A stretch of 8,638 nt of DNA from Pseudomonadota bacterium (lineage in GTDB: Bacteria; Pseudomonadota; Gammaproteobacteria; Steroidobacterales; Steroidobacteraceae). Made by a program: the position numbers and the translations under genes. The DNA is taken from assembly GCA_021815905.1 (NCBI GenBank), contig JAKAZP010000087.1:1-8638 (forward strand). The letters run 5' to 3'. A model generated the notes under the pieces. It ran no database searches and was not told the DNA's origin. It worked only from the letters and a program-made list of their open reading frames with translations. The first letter of the stretch is position 1. The number at the start of each line of letters is the position of its first letter. Positions 1-6,496 of the stretch are shown here, one piece after another.

Positions 1-865
1 CCGCATCCGCCATCGCGGGCTCGCTCGAGCGCGCAACGATCGCCTCGGCGAGGCTGCGGATGGCGGTGACGGACTGACCGAACTCGTCGTGCAGCTCGTG
101 CGCGATCAGGCGCCGCTCTTCGTCCAGGCGCTGCTCGAGGACCTGGGCCAATTCACTGCGCTCCTTCAAACGGGCCTCCGCCTCGCGGGCCTTGCGCTCG
201 GCGGCGAGGTTATCCTGGACCGCCTGAGCCATCCGGTTGAAGGCCTCGCCGATGGCGTGCGCCTCCACGCCGGACAGCTCCGGCAGCCGATAGTCGAGCT
301 CACCGCGCTGCAGCCGCCCGAGTCCCGCGACGATGACGGGAAAGGGCGCGAGCGCCCGCTCGATCGTCCAGAACGCGAGGGCGTTGACGATGACCAGCAT
401 GATCAGGGAAATGCTCAGCAGCCGCACCACGGCATCCCAACCATCGAGGATGGCGCGCGAGGGCGCCGCTCGTATGATCAATTGTTCGCCGGAGGGGAGC
501 GCGAAGCTGTAGCGAGGCACCTTCGGGGCGATCAGATGCGCAAACCACACGGGCGCATATTGGCCGGCCTTGTAGGTGGCCGGCGGCGAATGATAGAGGA
601 TCGGTCCGCCCGGGCGGCGCAGCACGATGTCTGCGGATCGAACGTGGCCGAGCTGAACCAGGAAGCCGAGCACGATGCGGGTTCCGCCGGTGCGCCAGTA
701 GATGTTCACCAGGCGACTGACGAGCTGCACGGCGACCTGATTGGCCGCCTCGATGTCCTCCCTGACGCGCGCGCGGGTGCCGGCGACCTCCGCTGCGAGC
801 AGCGCGATCAGGAACACCACCGTGAGCGAGGTCACCACCAGGTGCAAGCGCGTTCGCAGTCTCAT
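1..865 (-). CDS. Sensor histidine kinase, NarX/UhpB (HisKA_3) type, partial at window edge
   Basis: Translating the minus strand from the ATG at 865 gives 288 residues with no stop before the window edge. An N-terminal membrane helix (about residues 8-27) is followed by a roughly 115-residue periplasmic sensing region and a second helix (about 147-166). A HAMP linker (about 168-215, APFPVIVAGLGRLQRGELDY) and a charged helical stretch lead into the dimerisation/phosphoacceptor motif H-E-L-H-D at residues 256-260, followed by EFGQSVTAIRSLAEAI. In the HisKA_3 family the His of LHD (H259 here) is autophosphorylated. The ATPase domain lies beyond the left edge. Such kinases normally pair with a NarL/LuxR-type response regulator, not seen here. 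An in-frame GTG 15 bases upstream is an alternative start; neither has a strong Shine-Dalgarno. It is divergent from the pqq operon, so control of PQQ or quinoprotein genes is plausible but inferred; the signal is unknown. Confidence 0.92.
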   Translation of the reverse strand, partial: MRLRTRLHLVVTSLTVVFLIALLAAEVAGTRARVREDIEAANQVAVQLVSRLVNIYWRTGGTRIVLGFLVQLGHVRSADIVLRRPGGPILYHSPPATYKAGQYAPVWFAHLIAPKVPRYSFALPSGEQLIIRAAPSRAILDGWDAVVRLLSISLIMLVIVNALAFWTIERALAPFPVIVAGLGRLQRGELDYRLPELSGVEAHAIGEAFNRMAQAVQDNLAAERKAREAEARLKERSELAQVLEQRLDEERRLIAHELHDEFGQSVTAIRSLAEAIVARSSEPAMADA

Positions 866-932
866 CCGGATGCCTGAGCTCACCGAGTCGGGCGCGACCC
901 GGCTCATGCTAGCAGCGCCGCCCGCCCCGCGG

Positions 933-963
933 TTCATGAAATTCATGAGATCCGATTCATGAG
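933..963. repeat. Three TTCATGA(A/G) repeats, operator-like
   Basis: TTCATGAA occurs at 933-940 and is a perfect palindrome; TTCATGAG occurs at 942-949 and again at 956-963. They sit in a short AT-rich patch inside otherwise very GC-rich DNA, within the divergent promoter region. Start-to-start spacing is 9 and 14 bases. Repeated half-sites of this kind are typical of transcription-factor binding sites, but the factor is not identified; binding is inferred. Confidence 0.45.
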
Positions 964-1039
964 GCGGCGGCTATCGCCGCGGCGGCGGAAGCGGCGAGGA
1001 TGACCCGGTGGGCGGCGCGTCTCGGGCGCCGCGCCGTGT

Positions 1040-1070
1040 GAGCCGCACCGGAAAATCAGCCGGTCGGCTC
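1040..1070 (+). promoter_or_regulatory. Bulged hairpin in the presumed pqqA leader
   Basis: GAGCCG (1040-1045) pairs with CGGCTC (1065-1070), and after a single bulged C at 1046, ACCGG (1047-1051) pairs with CCGGT (1060-1064). This makes 11 base pairs around an 8-base loop, AAAATCAG. It ends 18 bases before the pqqA Shine-Dalgarno. It may be an RNA leader structure or a DNA operator; where transcription starts is unknown, so the role is undecided. Confidence 0.45.
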
Positions 1071-1100
1071 GGCAGTTCCATCCAATCGAAGGAGCCGGTC

Positions 1101-1175
1101 ATGAAATGGCAGACACCGCGGGCGGTTGATTTCCGGTTCGGCATGGAAATCACCATGTACATCGCGCATCGCTGA
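1101..1175 (+). CDS. pqqA: PqqA, PQQ precursor peptide
   Basis: A 24-codon gene preceded by a clear AAGGAG at 1089-1094. The peptide begins MKWQTPRAVDFR and ends with the signature MEITMYIAHR, matching the PqqA family (the usual form starts MKW and contains E-V-T-M-Y). Glu16 and Tyr20, separated by three residues, are the two side chains that PqqE crosslinks and from which the whole PQQ skeleton is built. Length is normal (22-29 residues in the family). It is the first gene of pqqABCDE and has the best ribosome-binding site of the operon; a hairpin follows before pqqB. This fits the need for substrate peptide in excess of the enzymes. Differences from the common sequence (Q-T-P in place of T-K-P, F-R-F-G-M in the middle, A-H-R at the end) are conservative variations. 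Confidence 0.96.
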   Translation: MKWQTPRAVDFRFGMEITMYIAHR

Positions 1176-1199
1176 CGCTCAGGGGCTCAATGCCCCGCA

Positions 1200-1239
1200 G
1201 GTCTCACGGGCACCCGCTTCCGCGGGCGCCCGTGAGACC
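1200..1239 (+). promoter_or_regulatory. Strong hairpin between pqqA and pqqB, covering the pqqB ribosome-binding region
   Basis: The arms 1200-1217 and 1222-1239 are complementary at 17 of 18 positions (one A-C mismatch, 1212 with 1227) around a TTCC loop. The right arm ends 6 bases before the pqqB ATG at 1246, so it includes the place where a Shine-Dalgarno would lie (GAGACC, 1234-1239). No U tract follows, so it is not a standard intrinsic terminator. Likely effects, by inference, are stabilising the short pqqA message, partial termination, or holding down pqqB translation. Confidence 0.75.
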
Positions 1240-1245
1240 GCAACC

Positions 1246-2184
1246 ATGAGAATTCGTGTGCTCGGATCCGCCGCCGGAGGCGGATTCCCGCAATGGAACT
1301 GCAATTGCCGCAACTGCACCGGGGTGCGCAACGGCGCGGTGCGGGCGCGCCCGCGCACCCAGTCCTCGATCGCCGTGGCCGGCGCAACGGACGTGCGCGG
1401 CGGGGTGCCCGCGACGTGGGTACTCGTGAACGCCTCACCCGACATCCTGACGCAGCTGCGCGCGCACCCGGACATGCAGCCGGGGCGCGCGGCGCGCGAC
1501 ACCGCGATCGCCGGCATCGTGCTCGTCGATGGACAGGTCGATCATACGACCGGGCTCTACATGCTGCGCGAGTCGCCGCGGCCGTGGGCCCTCTGGTGCA
1601 CCGACGCCGTGTACGACGACCTGACGCACGGCAATCCCGTGCTCGAGGTGCTGGCTCATTTCTGCGGCGTCGAGCGCCGGCGCATGCAGCTCGACGGCGA
1701 AGGTTTCGCGGTCGATGGGCTGCCGGGCGTGCGCTGGCGCGCGCTGCCCGTCGCCGGCAAGCCGGCGCCTTATTCCCCCCGGCGGGACTCGCCGATTCCC
1801 GGGGACAACGTTGCGCTCGTCCTCTGCGACGAGCAGACGCGCGCGAAGGTCGTGTACGCGCCCGCGCTCGCGGCGATCGAGGAGCCGATCTGGCGCGAAA
1901 TGCTTTCCGCGGCCTGCGTGCTCGTGGACGGCACATTCTGGAGCGATGACGAGATGACGCGCCTCGGACTGTCCGGAAAGCGGGCGCGGGACATGGGTCA
2001 TCTGGCCCAGAGCGGAGCGGGCGGCATGCTCGAGTGGCTGGCACGGCTGCCTTCGGGCACGCGCAGGATCCTGATTCATATCAACAACACCAACCCCGTC
2101 CTCGACGAGGATTCGCCCGAGCGCGCCGAGCTGGAGCGGCGCGGCGTCGAAGTCGCCCGCGACGGGATGGAGCTCGAGCTGTGA
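1246..2184 (+). CDS. pqqB: PqqB, PQQ biosynthesis oxygenase of the metallo-beta-lactamase fold
   Basis: 312 residues, close to the usual 300-310. The start [20 protein letters not shown] is diagnostic of PqqB. It is followed by the metal-binding C-x-C-x2-C set at Cys19, Cys21 and Cys24, and by [10 protein letters not shown] around residues 95-104, the family's counterpart of the metallo-beta-lactamase metal motif. PqqB has been reported to hydroxylate the tyrosine ring of the crosslinked Glu-Tyr intermediate once it is freed from PqqA; that is family knowledge. The reading frame is open upstream to 1126, but only the ATG at 1246 matches the conserved N-terminus. The Shine-Dalgarno is weak and buried in the preceding hairpin. 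The stop overlaps the GTG of pqqC. Confidence 0.98.
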   Translation: MRIRVLGSAAGGGFPQWNCNCRNCTGVRNGAVRARPRTQSSIAVAGATDVRGGVPATWVLVNASPDILTQLRAHPDMQPGRAARDTAIAGIVLVDGQVDHTTGLYMLRESPRPWALWCTDAVYDDLTHGNPVLEVLAHFCGVERRRMQLDGEGFAVDGLPGVRWRALPVAGKPAPYSPRRDSPIPGDNVALVLCDEQTRAKVVYAPALAAIEEPIWREMLSAACVLVDGTFWSDDEMTRLGLSGKRARDMGHLAQSGAGGMLEWLARLPSGTRRILIHINNTNPVLDEDSPERAELERRGVEVARDGMELEL

Positions 2185-2885
2185 GCGCCGTGGCGGTCCC
2201 CTGGAGCCGAAGCGAGTTCGAGCGCGAGTTGCGCGGGAAGGGCCGCTGCTACCATATCCACCATCCTTTCAACGTGATGCTCAACACCGGACGCGCGCGG
2301 CCCGGGCAGATCCGGGGCTGGGTGGCCAACCGTTACTACTACCAGATCAACATCCCGATCAAGGACGCGGCGATCCTCGCCAACTGCGACGATCGCGCGG
2401 TTCGTCGCACCTGGGTACAGCGCGTCCTCGATCACGACGGCTACGGAGCCGATCCCGGCGGCATCGAGTCGTGGCTGCGCCTCGCCGCGGCGGTGGGTCT
2501 CGATCGCGGGCAGGTCGAGTCCCTGGCGGAGGTGCTGCCGGGGGTGCGCTTCGCCGTCGACGCCTACGTAAGCTTCGCGCGGCAGGCGCCATGGTATGAA
2601 GCCGTTTGCGCCTCGCTGACCGAGCTGTTCGCGCCGGGGATCCACGAGCAGCGCCTGGCGGGCTGGCCTGATTACTATCCGTGGATCGGTCGAGCGGGGC
2701 TCGAGTACTTCCAGCATCGGGTGAGTCTCGCCGGCCGCGACGCCGAGTTCGCGCTGGCCACGACGCTGGAGCATTTCACGACGAGGCGCCAGCAGGAGCG
2801 CGCGCTCGAGATCCTGCAGTTCAAGCTGGACGTGCTCTGGCAGATGAACGATGCAATGCAGCTGCGCTACGGTCTTCAGTCATGA
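2181..2885 (+). CDS. pqqC: PqqC, pyrroloquinoline-quinone synthase
   Basis: 234 residues starting at GTG 2181, which overlaps the pqqB stop as GTGA. PqqC is a cofactor-free oxidase that performs the last ring closure and eight-electron oxidation of AHQQ to PQQ using O2. All active-site residues I recall from the Klebsiella enzyme are present with an offset of one: H25, R51, Q55, K61, R81, H85, Y129, H155, Y176, R180 and K215. The hallmark [19 protein letters not shown] is at residues 45-63. The protein is collinear with the family, without gaps in the catalytic part, and is not fused to PqqD as it is in some methylotrophs. The frame is open upstream inside pqqB, but the coupled GTG gives the expected length. 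Confidence 0.98.
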   Translation: MSAVAVPWSRSEFERELRGKGRCYHIHHPFNVMLNTGRARPGQIRGWVANRYYYQINIPIKDAAILANCDDRAVRRTWVQRVLDHDGYGADPGGIESWLRLAAAVGLDRGQVESLAEVLPGVRFAVDAYVSFARQAPWYEAVCASLTELFAPGIHEQRLAGWPDYYPWIGRAGLEYFQHRVSLAGRDAEFALATTLEHFTTRRQQERALEILQFKLDVLWQMNDAMQLRYGLQS

Positions 2886-3160
2886 GCGAGCCGGGCGCTC
2901 TGGCGCGGCCGTCGATCGCCGCGGGTTTCCGGCTCCAGTGGGAGCCGGCACAGGAATCGTGCGTGCTGCTGTATCCGGAAGGGATGGTGAAGCTCAATCA
3001 GAGCGCGGGGGCGATCCTCGGGTGCTGCGACGGCGTCCGCACCGTCGAGCAGGTCATCGCGGAGCTCGAGCGGTCCTATTCGATGAGCGGCCTCGGGCCG
3101 CAAGTGTGCGCCTTCCTCGAGCTCGCGCTCGAGCGCGGCTGGCTGGAGCTGCGCCCGTGA
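2882..3160 (+). CDS. pqqD: PqqD, PqqA-binding peptide chaperone
   Basis: 92 residues, the normal size for a stand-alone PqqD. It starts at the ATG overlapping the pqqC stop (ATGA, 2882-2885). The RiPP-recognition-element fold is recognisable: the conserved [18 protein letters not shown] (residues 29-46) is followed by the helical V-x-Q-V-I-x-E-L segment (55-62) and a C-terminal helix ending in G-W-L-E-L. In the family PqqD binds PqqA tightly and delivers it to PqqE. Its place directly before pqqE, with overlapping starts and stops on both sides, suggests translationally coupled, near-equal synthesis of PqqC, D and E. Confidence 0.97.
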   Translation: MSEPGALARPSIAAGFRLQWEPAQESCVLLYPEGMVKLNQSAGAILGCCDGVRTVEQVIAELERSYSMSGLGPQVCAFLELALERGWLELRP

Positions 3161-4296
3161 GCGGACCGCAGCAGGCCGGCGCGGCGCGGCCGGGGCGCCC
3201 CGGGCCGCCGCTGTGGCTGCTGCTCGAGCTGACCTACCGCTGCCCGCTGCACTGCGTCTTCTGCTACAACCCGACGGACATCTCGGGCGTCGGCCGGGAG
3301 CTCGATACCGGCGAGTGGCTGCGCGTGCTCGCGCAGGCGCGCGAACTCGGCGCCGTGCAGCTCGGGCTTTCGGGCGGCGAGCCGCTCGTGCGCGATGACC
3401 TCGAGGCGATCGTGGCCGAGGGCCGCCGGCTCGGCTTCTACACCAACCTCGTCACTTCGGGCGTCGGGCTCACCGAGCGGCGCATCGCCGCCCTCAGGCA
3501 GGCCGGTCTCGATCACATCCAGCTGTCATTCCAGGACAGCACCCGCGTGATGAACGATTTCCTGAGCAGCACGCGCACGTTCGAGCTGAAGGCGCGCGTT
3601 GCGGCGCTCATCAAGGCCCACAGCTACCCGATGGTTCTCAACGTCGTCCTTCACCGGTTCAACATCGACCACGTGGAGGAGATCCTCGGTATGGCGGAGC
3701 GCATGGGCGCGGACTATGTGGAGCTCGCCAACACGCAGTACTACGGCTGGGCCTGGCTCAACCGGGCGCAGCTCCTGCCGAGCCGCGAACAGTTGCAGCG
3801 CGCGGAGCGGGCCGTCGAGCGCTTCCGCGAGCGCGTTGGTCCGCGATTGCGGGTCTTCTTCGTCGTACCGGACTACTTCGAGCGGCGGCCCAAGCCCTGC
3901 ATGAACGGGCTCGGATCGGTATTTCTCACGATCGCGCCCGACGGCACCGCGCTGCCGTGCCAGGCGGCGCGCATGCTGCCGGGCCTCGAGTTCCCGAGCG
4001 CGCGCGAGGCGACGATCGGCTCCATCTGGTACGACTCGCCGGCCTTCAATCGCTACCGCGGCGAGGGGTGGATGCGGGAGCCGTGTCGCAGCTGTCCCGA
4101 GCGGAGCCGCGATTTTGGCGGCTGCCGCTGCCAGGCCTATCTGGTCACGGGCGATGCGGCCAACGCCGACCCGGTCTGCGAGCTGTCCCCGCACCATCAC
4201 CTGATCGAGCGCTTCGTGGAGGACCGGGAGCGCGCCGGCGCCGCGCCGGGCGTCGACGGCCTCTCCCCCCTCGCATTCCGGCATTACCGAAGCTGA
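3157..4296 (+). CDS. pqqE: PqqE, radical SAM/SPASM PqqA peptide cyclase
   Basis: 379 residues from GTG 3157, overlapping the pqqD stop as GTGA. It forms the carbon-carbon bond between Glu and Tyr of PqqA. The radical SAM cluster motif C29-x3-C33-x2-C36 sits in TYRCPLHCVFCYNP, and the SAM-binding GGEP is at 73-76. The C-terminal SPASM domain has auxiliary-cluster ligands C248, C268, C310, C313, C323, C325 and C341. The aspartate at 319, nine residues after C310, falls where PqqE is known to use Asp instead of Cys in the AuxII cluster. The family hallmark ANTQYYGWAWLNRAQLLP is intact. All ligands expected of a working enzyme are present. It is the last gene of the operon; no pqqF/pqqG protease follows in the window, so PqqA processing must depend on genes elsewhere. 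Confidence 0.98.
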   Translation: MSGPQQAGAARPGRPGPPLWLLLELTYRCPLHCVFCYNPTDISGVGRELDTGEWLRVLAQARELGAVQLGLSGGEPLVRDDLEAIVAEGRRLGFYTNLVTSGVGLTERRIAALRQAGLDHIQLSFQDSTRVMNDFLSSTRTFELKARVAALIKAHSYPMVLNVVLHRFNIDHVEEILGMAERMGADYVELANTQYYGWAWLNRAQLLPSREQLQRAERAVERFRERVGPRLRVFFVVPDYFERRPKPCMNGLGSVFLTIAPDGTALPCQAARMLPGLEFPSAREATIGSIWYDSPAFNRYRGEGWMREPCRSCPERSRDFGGCRCQAYLVTGDAANADPVCELSPHHHLIERFVEDRERAGAAPGVDGLSPLAFRHYRS

Positions 4297-4299
4297 TCC

Positions 4300-4655
4300 G
4301 CCGCACGCGGGCGCGCTCGGCGTCACCGCGATCGTGAGCATCTTCGTCTCCCTGTGGTATTCGAGCCAGGGAGTGGTCGCGATGATGCCGGCGACCAACA
4401 TCGCGTACGCGGAGCGGGAGCGGCGGGGGTTCATCAGGCGACTGGTGATCGCGCTCGGATTCGCGGTGGGCGCTCGGTGCAGTGATCGTGCTCATCATGT
4501 GGTTCTATCTGCAGGCCTACGCCATGGTGCCCGGAGCCGAGTTCAACGCGCAGACCGAGCACCAGACCGCCATCGACACCACCCGCGGGCAGCCCGCCCC
4601 CATGGGCAAGCGCGGCGCCTGCGTCGCCGACACGCTGGGGGTCCGGCCGAAATGA
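4300..4655 (+). pseudogene. Remnant of a YihY/BrkB-family inner-membrane protein gene
   Basis: Two pieces of one family appear in different frames. The first (about 4307-4474) reads ALGVTAIVSIFVSLWYSSQG, then AMMPATNIAYAERERRGFIR and ALGFAVGA, like the middle of YihY proteins (S-LxxALW-S-G-AL-ALN-AY-E-E-RGF). The second (4476-4655, two frames over) reads GAVIVLIMWFYLQAYAMVPG, AEFNAQTEHQTAIDTTRG and GKRGACVADTLGVRP, like the C-terminus of the same family, and ends at TGA 4653-4655. Intact members are usually above 260 residues. Here roughly the first 100 residues and the stretch between the two pieces (tens of residues including membrane helices) are missing, and the join is out of frame, so no functional protein is expected. 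It begins immediately after pqqE, with no start or ribosome-binding site. The assignment is from recalled family motifs, not an alignment. Confidence 0.78.
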
Positions 4656-4667
4656 TACAGTCGCGTC

Positions 4668-5198
4668 ATGGCCGTTCGACCGGTCCTCAAGATGGGCGAG
4701 CCGCTGCTGCGGCAGGTGGCGAAGCCGGTTGAGCGCTTCGACGAGGCCCTCGTCGCGCTGGTCGCCGACATGGAGGACACGATGCGGGCGCTGAGCGGCG
4801 CGGGGCTCGCGGCGCCGCAGATCGGCGTCGGCCTGCGCGTGGTCATCTTCGGCGTCACGGCCAACCCGCGCTATCCGCACGTCGCGCCCGTGCCCTACAC
4901 CGTGCTCGTCAATCCCGAACTGGCCCGGATCGGAGAAGAGCAGGAGGAGGGCTGGGAGGGCTGTCTATCGCTGCCCGGCCTGCGCGGACTCGTCCCTCGG
5001 TACAGGCATCTGCGCTACCGCGGGCTCGATCCCGCCGGTGCGCGCATCGACCGGACGGTCGAAGGCTTCCACGCGCGCGTGGTTCAGCACGAGGTCGACC
5101 ATCTCGACGGGATCCTTTATCCACAACGCATTCGCGACCTCGGGAATTTCGGCTTCGAGGACGCGCTCGCCGGGCGCATGACGCCCATGCCGGACTGA
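4668..5198 (+). CDS. def: Peptide deformylase
   Basis: 176 residues, normal for the family. It removes the N-formyl group from new proteins at the ribosome, using a Fe2+ or Zn2+ centre. All three motifs are present: G-L-A-A-P-Q-I-G (46-53), E-G-C-L-S (97-101, metal ligand Cys99) and Q-H-E-V-D-H (140-145, His141 and His145 as ligands, Glu142 catalytic). The start at 4668 gives the usual [15 protein letters not shown] opening. It lies 12 bases after the remnant's stop and has no good Shine-Dalgarno. ATGATA at 4652-4657 could act as a -10 element for a nearly leaderless message, but this is weak. It is not followed by fmt, its common partner, so this may be a second deformylase copy. Its stop abuts that of the convergent acetyltransferase. 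Confidence 0.97.
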   Translation: MAVRPVLKMGEPLLRQVAKPVERFDEALVALVADMEDTMRALSGAGLAAPQIGVGLRVVIFGVTANPRYPHVAPVPYTVLVNPELARIGEEQEEGWEGCLSLPGLRGLVPRYRHLRYRGLDPAGARIDRTVEGFHARVVQHEVDHLDGILYPQRIRDLGNFGFEDALAGRMTPMPD

Positions 5199-5723
5199 TC
5201 AGCAGGGACCGGGGGGCGGCGCGCCGGCGCTGGGAAGACCGCTGGGAAGACCGGTGCGAAGATCGCGCGCCATGCGCACGGCGGCCTCCACGCCCTGGTA
5301 GTACCCCGGCACTCGCCCGCGCTCGCAGTAGCCGAGCGCGGCATAGAAGGCGTAAGCGCCCTCGTTGGTGGCGCGCAATTCGAGGCCGATCACGAACGTG
5401 CCCGCGGTGACCGCCGTGTCCTCGAGCCACGCGATCAGGCGCCGGGCGACGCCGCGACGCCGGTGCGCGGGCTCGACCGCGAGCAGGTTGAGGTGCGCGA
5501 CGTCGTCGGAGTAACGCATGATCGCGAACCCGGCGATTCCGGCCGCCGTCCGCGCAGTCAGAACCACGCTTTCGGGATGGCGGATGTGCCAGGCAATGCG
5601 CGCGGCCGACCAGGTGGGGCGCAGCCCCTCCTCGATGAGGCTGTGCGACATGGCCGATAGCCGGGAAGCATCCGCGGTGCGCGCGAGCTGCAGCCGGTAG
5701 TCCTCCATGAGCGGAGCATACAC
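5199..5723 (-). CDS. GNAT-family N-acetyltransferase
   Basis: 174 residues from the ATG at 5723; an ATG five codons later (5708, opening MEDYRLQLARTAD) is an equally good start, and neither has a clear Shine-Dalgarno. The GNAT core is clear: HLNLLAVEPAHRRRGVARRL (residues 78-97) is motif A with the acetyl-CoA pyrophosphate loop R-R-R-G-V-A, and LELRATNEGAYAFYAALGY (114-132) is motif B with the N-x2-A-x2-F-Y signature. The fold resembles RimI-like and small-molecule acetyltransferases; the substrate cannot be read from sequence. The last 20 residues are a low-complexity tail (GLPSGLPSAGAPPPGPC) partly made by a 12-base tandem duplication. It is the last gene of a minus-strand run behind the YebC-family gene. 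Confidence 0.9.
   Translation of the reverse strand: MYAPLMEDYRLQLARTADASRLSAMSHSLIEEGLRPTWSAARIAWHIRHPESVVLTARTAAGIAGFAIMRYSDDVAHLNLLAVEPAHRRRGVARRLIAWLEDTAVTAGTFVIGLELRATNEGAYAFYAALGYCERGRVPGYYQGVEAAVRMARDLRTGLPSGLPSAGAPPPGPC
5230..5253. repeat. Perfect 12-base tandem duplication in the acetyltransferase 3' end
   Basis: CTGGGAAGACCG is present twice head to tail (5230-5241 and 5242-5253). On the coding (minus) strand it doubles the residues GLPS near the C-terminus without breaking the frame. The likely cause is replication slippage in a non-essential tail. Confidence 0.85.
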
Positions 5724-5726
5724 CCG

Positions 5727-5750
5727 GGGGCGCCCGTGTTCGGGCGCCTC
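5727..5750 (-). terminator. GC-rich hairpin at the end of the YebC-family gene
   Basis: GGCGCCCG (5729-5736) and CGGGCGCC (5741-5748) pair perfectly around a TGTT loop; a G-T pair and a G-C pair extend the stem by two. Read on the minus strand, it begins at the YebC-family stop codon and lies just before the acetyltransferase start. No T tract follows on the minus strand, so efficient intrinsic termination is doubtful. It could instead reduce read-through or protect the upstream message's 3' end. Confidence 0.45.
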
Positions 5751-6471
5751 AGCTCAGCGTGTGAAACACCCGCTGCACGTCCTCGTCCTGCTCGAGCTTG
5801 TCGATCAGGGCCAGGACTTCGTTCGCCTGCTCTTCCGGCAACTCCGTGGGCGCGGTGCAGACGTACTCGTGCTCGGCCGACAACGGAACGATGCCGCGGG
5901 CCTCGAGCGCCTCCTGCAGCCGTCCGAAGTCCTCGAACGCACCGCGGATCACGAGCTGCGGCTCGCCCTTCTCGCCGCTGCTTTCTCCCATTTCCTCGAG
6001 GCCGTGATCGATCAGGTAGAGCTCGAGGTCGTCCTGGTCGATGCCCGCGGGGTCGAGCCGGAACACCCCCATGTGCCTGAATAGGAAGGCGACGCTGCCG
6101 GAAGTGGCGAGATTGCCGCCGTGCTTGGTGACGGCGTTGCGCACCGCGGCGACGGTGCGCGTGGGATTGTCGGTCGCCGCCTCGATCAGCAGCGCCACTC
6201 CGTGCGGCGCATAGGCCTCGTAAAGCACCTGCTGATAGTGGGTCGCGTCGCGCCCCGAGGCGCGCTTGACGGCCGCCTCGATCTTGTCCTTCGGCATGTT
6301 GACCGCGCGCGCATTCTGGATGACGCGGCGCAGTGTCGGATTGCCGGTGGGGTCCGGACCGCCGGCCTTGACCGCCATGGTGATGTCCTTGGCGATCCGG
6401 GCGAACTGCTTCGCCATGCGATTCCATCGCGCAAACATCGTGTGTTTGCGGACTTCGAAGATGCGTCCCAT
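5749..6471 (-). CDS. YebC/PmpR (TACO1) family protein
   Basis: 240 residues, full length for the family. The opening [20 protein letters not shown] differs from the classic YebC start (M-A-G-H-S-K-W) but matches a variant subgroup beginning M-G-R-x-F-E. The body is typical: [19 protein letters not shown] (28-46), the I-Q-N-A-R-A-x-N-M-P-K-D helix (51-62), [15 protein letters not shown] (84-98), a T-D-N-x-N/T-R-T turn, and the K-H-G-G-N-L-x-x-x-G-S-V-A-F-L-F motif (115-130). The family was first described as DNA-binding regulators (PmpR). Recent work links it and mitochondrial TACO1 to translation through proline-rich sequences. It starts 25 bases after the desaturase stop on the same strand, suggesting co-transcription. 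The Shine-Dalgarno is weak; internal Met12 and Met19 are less likely starts because the conserved residues precede them. Confidence 0.92.
   Translation of the reverse strand: MGRIFEVRKHTMFARWNRMAKQFARIAKDITMAVKAGGPDPTGNPTLRRVIQNARAVNMPKDKIEAAVKRASGRDATHYQQVLYEAYAPHGVALLIEAATDNPTRTVAAVRNAVTKHGGNLATSGSVAFLFRHMGVFRLDPAGIDQDDLELYLIDHGLEEMGESSGEKGEPQLVIRGAFEDFGRLQEALEARGIVPLSAEHEYVCTAPTELPEEQANEVLALIDKLEQDEDVQRVFHTLS
6430..6450. repeat. Perfect 8-bp inverted repeat inside the YebC-family start region
   Basis: CGCAAACA (6430-6437) and TGTTTGCG (6443-6450) are exact reverse complements separated by TCGTG. The repeat spans codons 8-14 of the gene, around the internal Met12 codon. It may be coincidence, a DNA-binding site or an mRNA hairpin near the ribosome-loading region. 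Confidence 0.5.
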
Positions 6472-6496
6472 CTGGAGGCGGCGCGGTCCGGAAACT

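Larger units (their letters stand above)
866..1100. promoter_or_regulatory. Divergent control region between sensor kinase and pqqA
   Basis: This 235-base gap separates the start of the minus-strand kinase from the plus-strand pqqA and must hold both promoters. It contains three TTCATGA repeats (933-963), a GC-rich 7-bp inverted repeat GCGGCGC/GCGCCGC (1012-1018 with 1026-1032) and a bulged hairpin (1040-1070). The Shine-Dalgarno AAGGAG of pqqA is at 1089-1094. I could not identify convincing -35/-10 boxes, which is common in DNA this rich in GC. Confidence 0.6.

Noticed and set aside
89..877. Open frame of 262 codons on the plus strand
   Set aside because: It is antisense to the histidine kinase, whose HAMP and H-E-L-H-D motifs are on the minus strand. 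Its translation is rich in Arg, Asp and His with no domain; long antisense frames are common at this GC content.
1126..1245. N-terminal extension of pqqB to an upstream ATG
   Set aside because: The extra 40 codons overlap pqqA and the hairpin, have no family match and no ribosome-binding site; [13 protein letters not shown] is the conserved beginning.
1187..2044. Open frame of 285 codons on the minus strand
   Set aside because: It lies entirely against pqqB, has extremely Arg/Ala-rich composition and no motif. It is an antisense artefact.
4334..4732. 132-codon frame between pqqE and def as an intact small membrane protein
   Set aside because: Only its first part has YihY-like sequence; after about 4475 it runs out of frame with the family's C-terminus and into def, and it starts without a ribosome-binding site.
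5558..6427. Open frame of 289 codons on the minus strand
   Set aside because: It overlaps the YebC-family gene in another frame and then runs into the acetyltransferase in the wrong frame. Only the in-frame readings of those genes carry family motifs.
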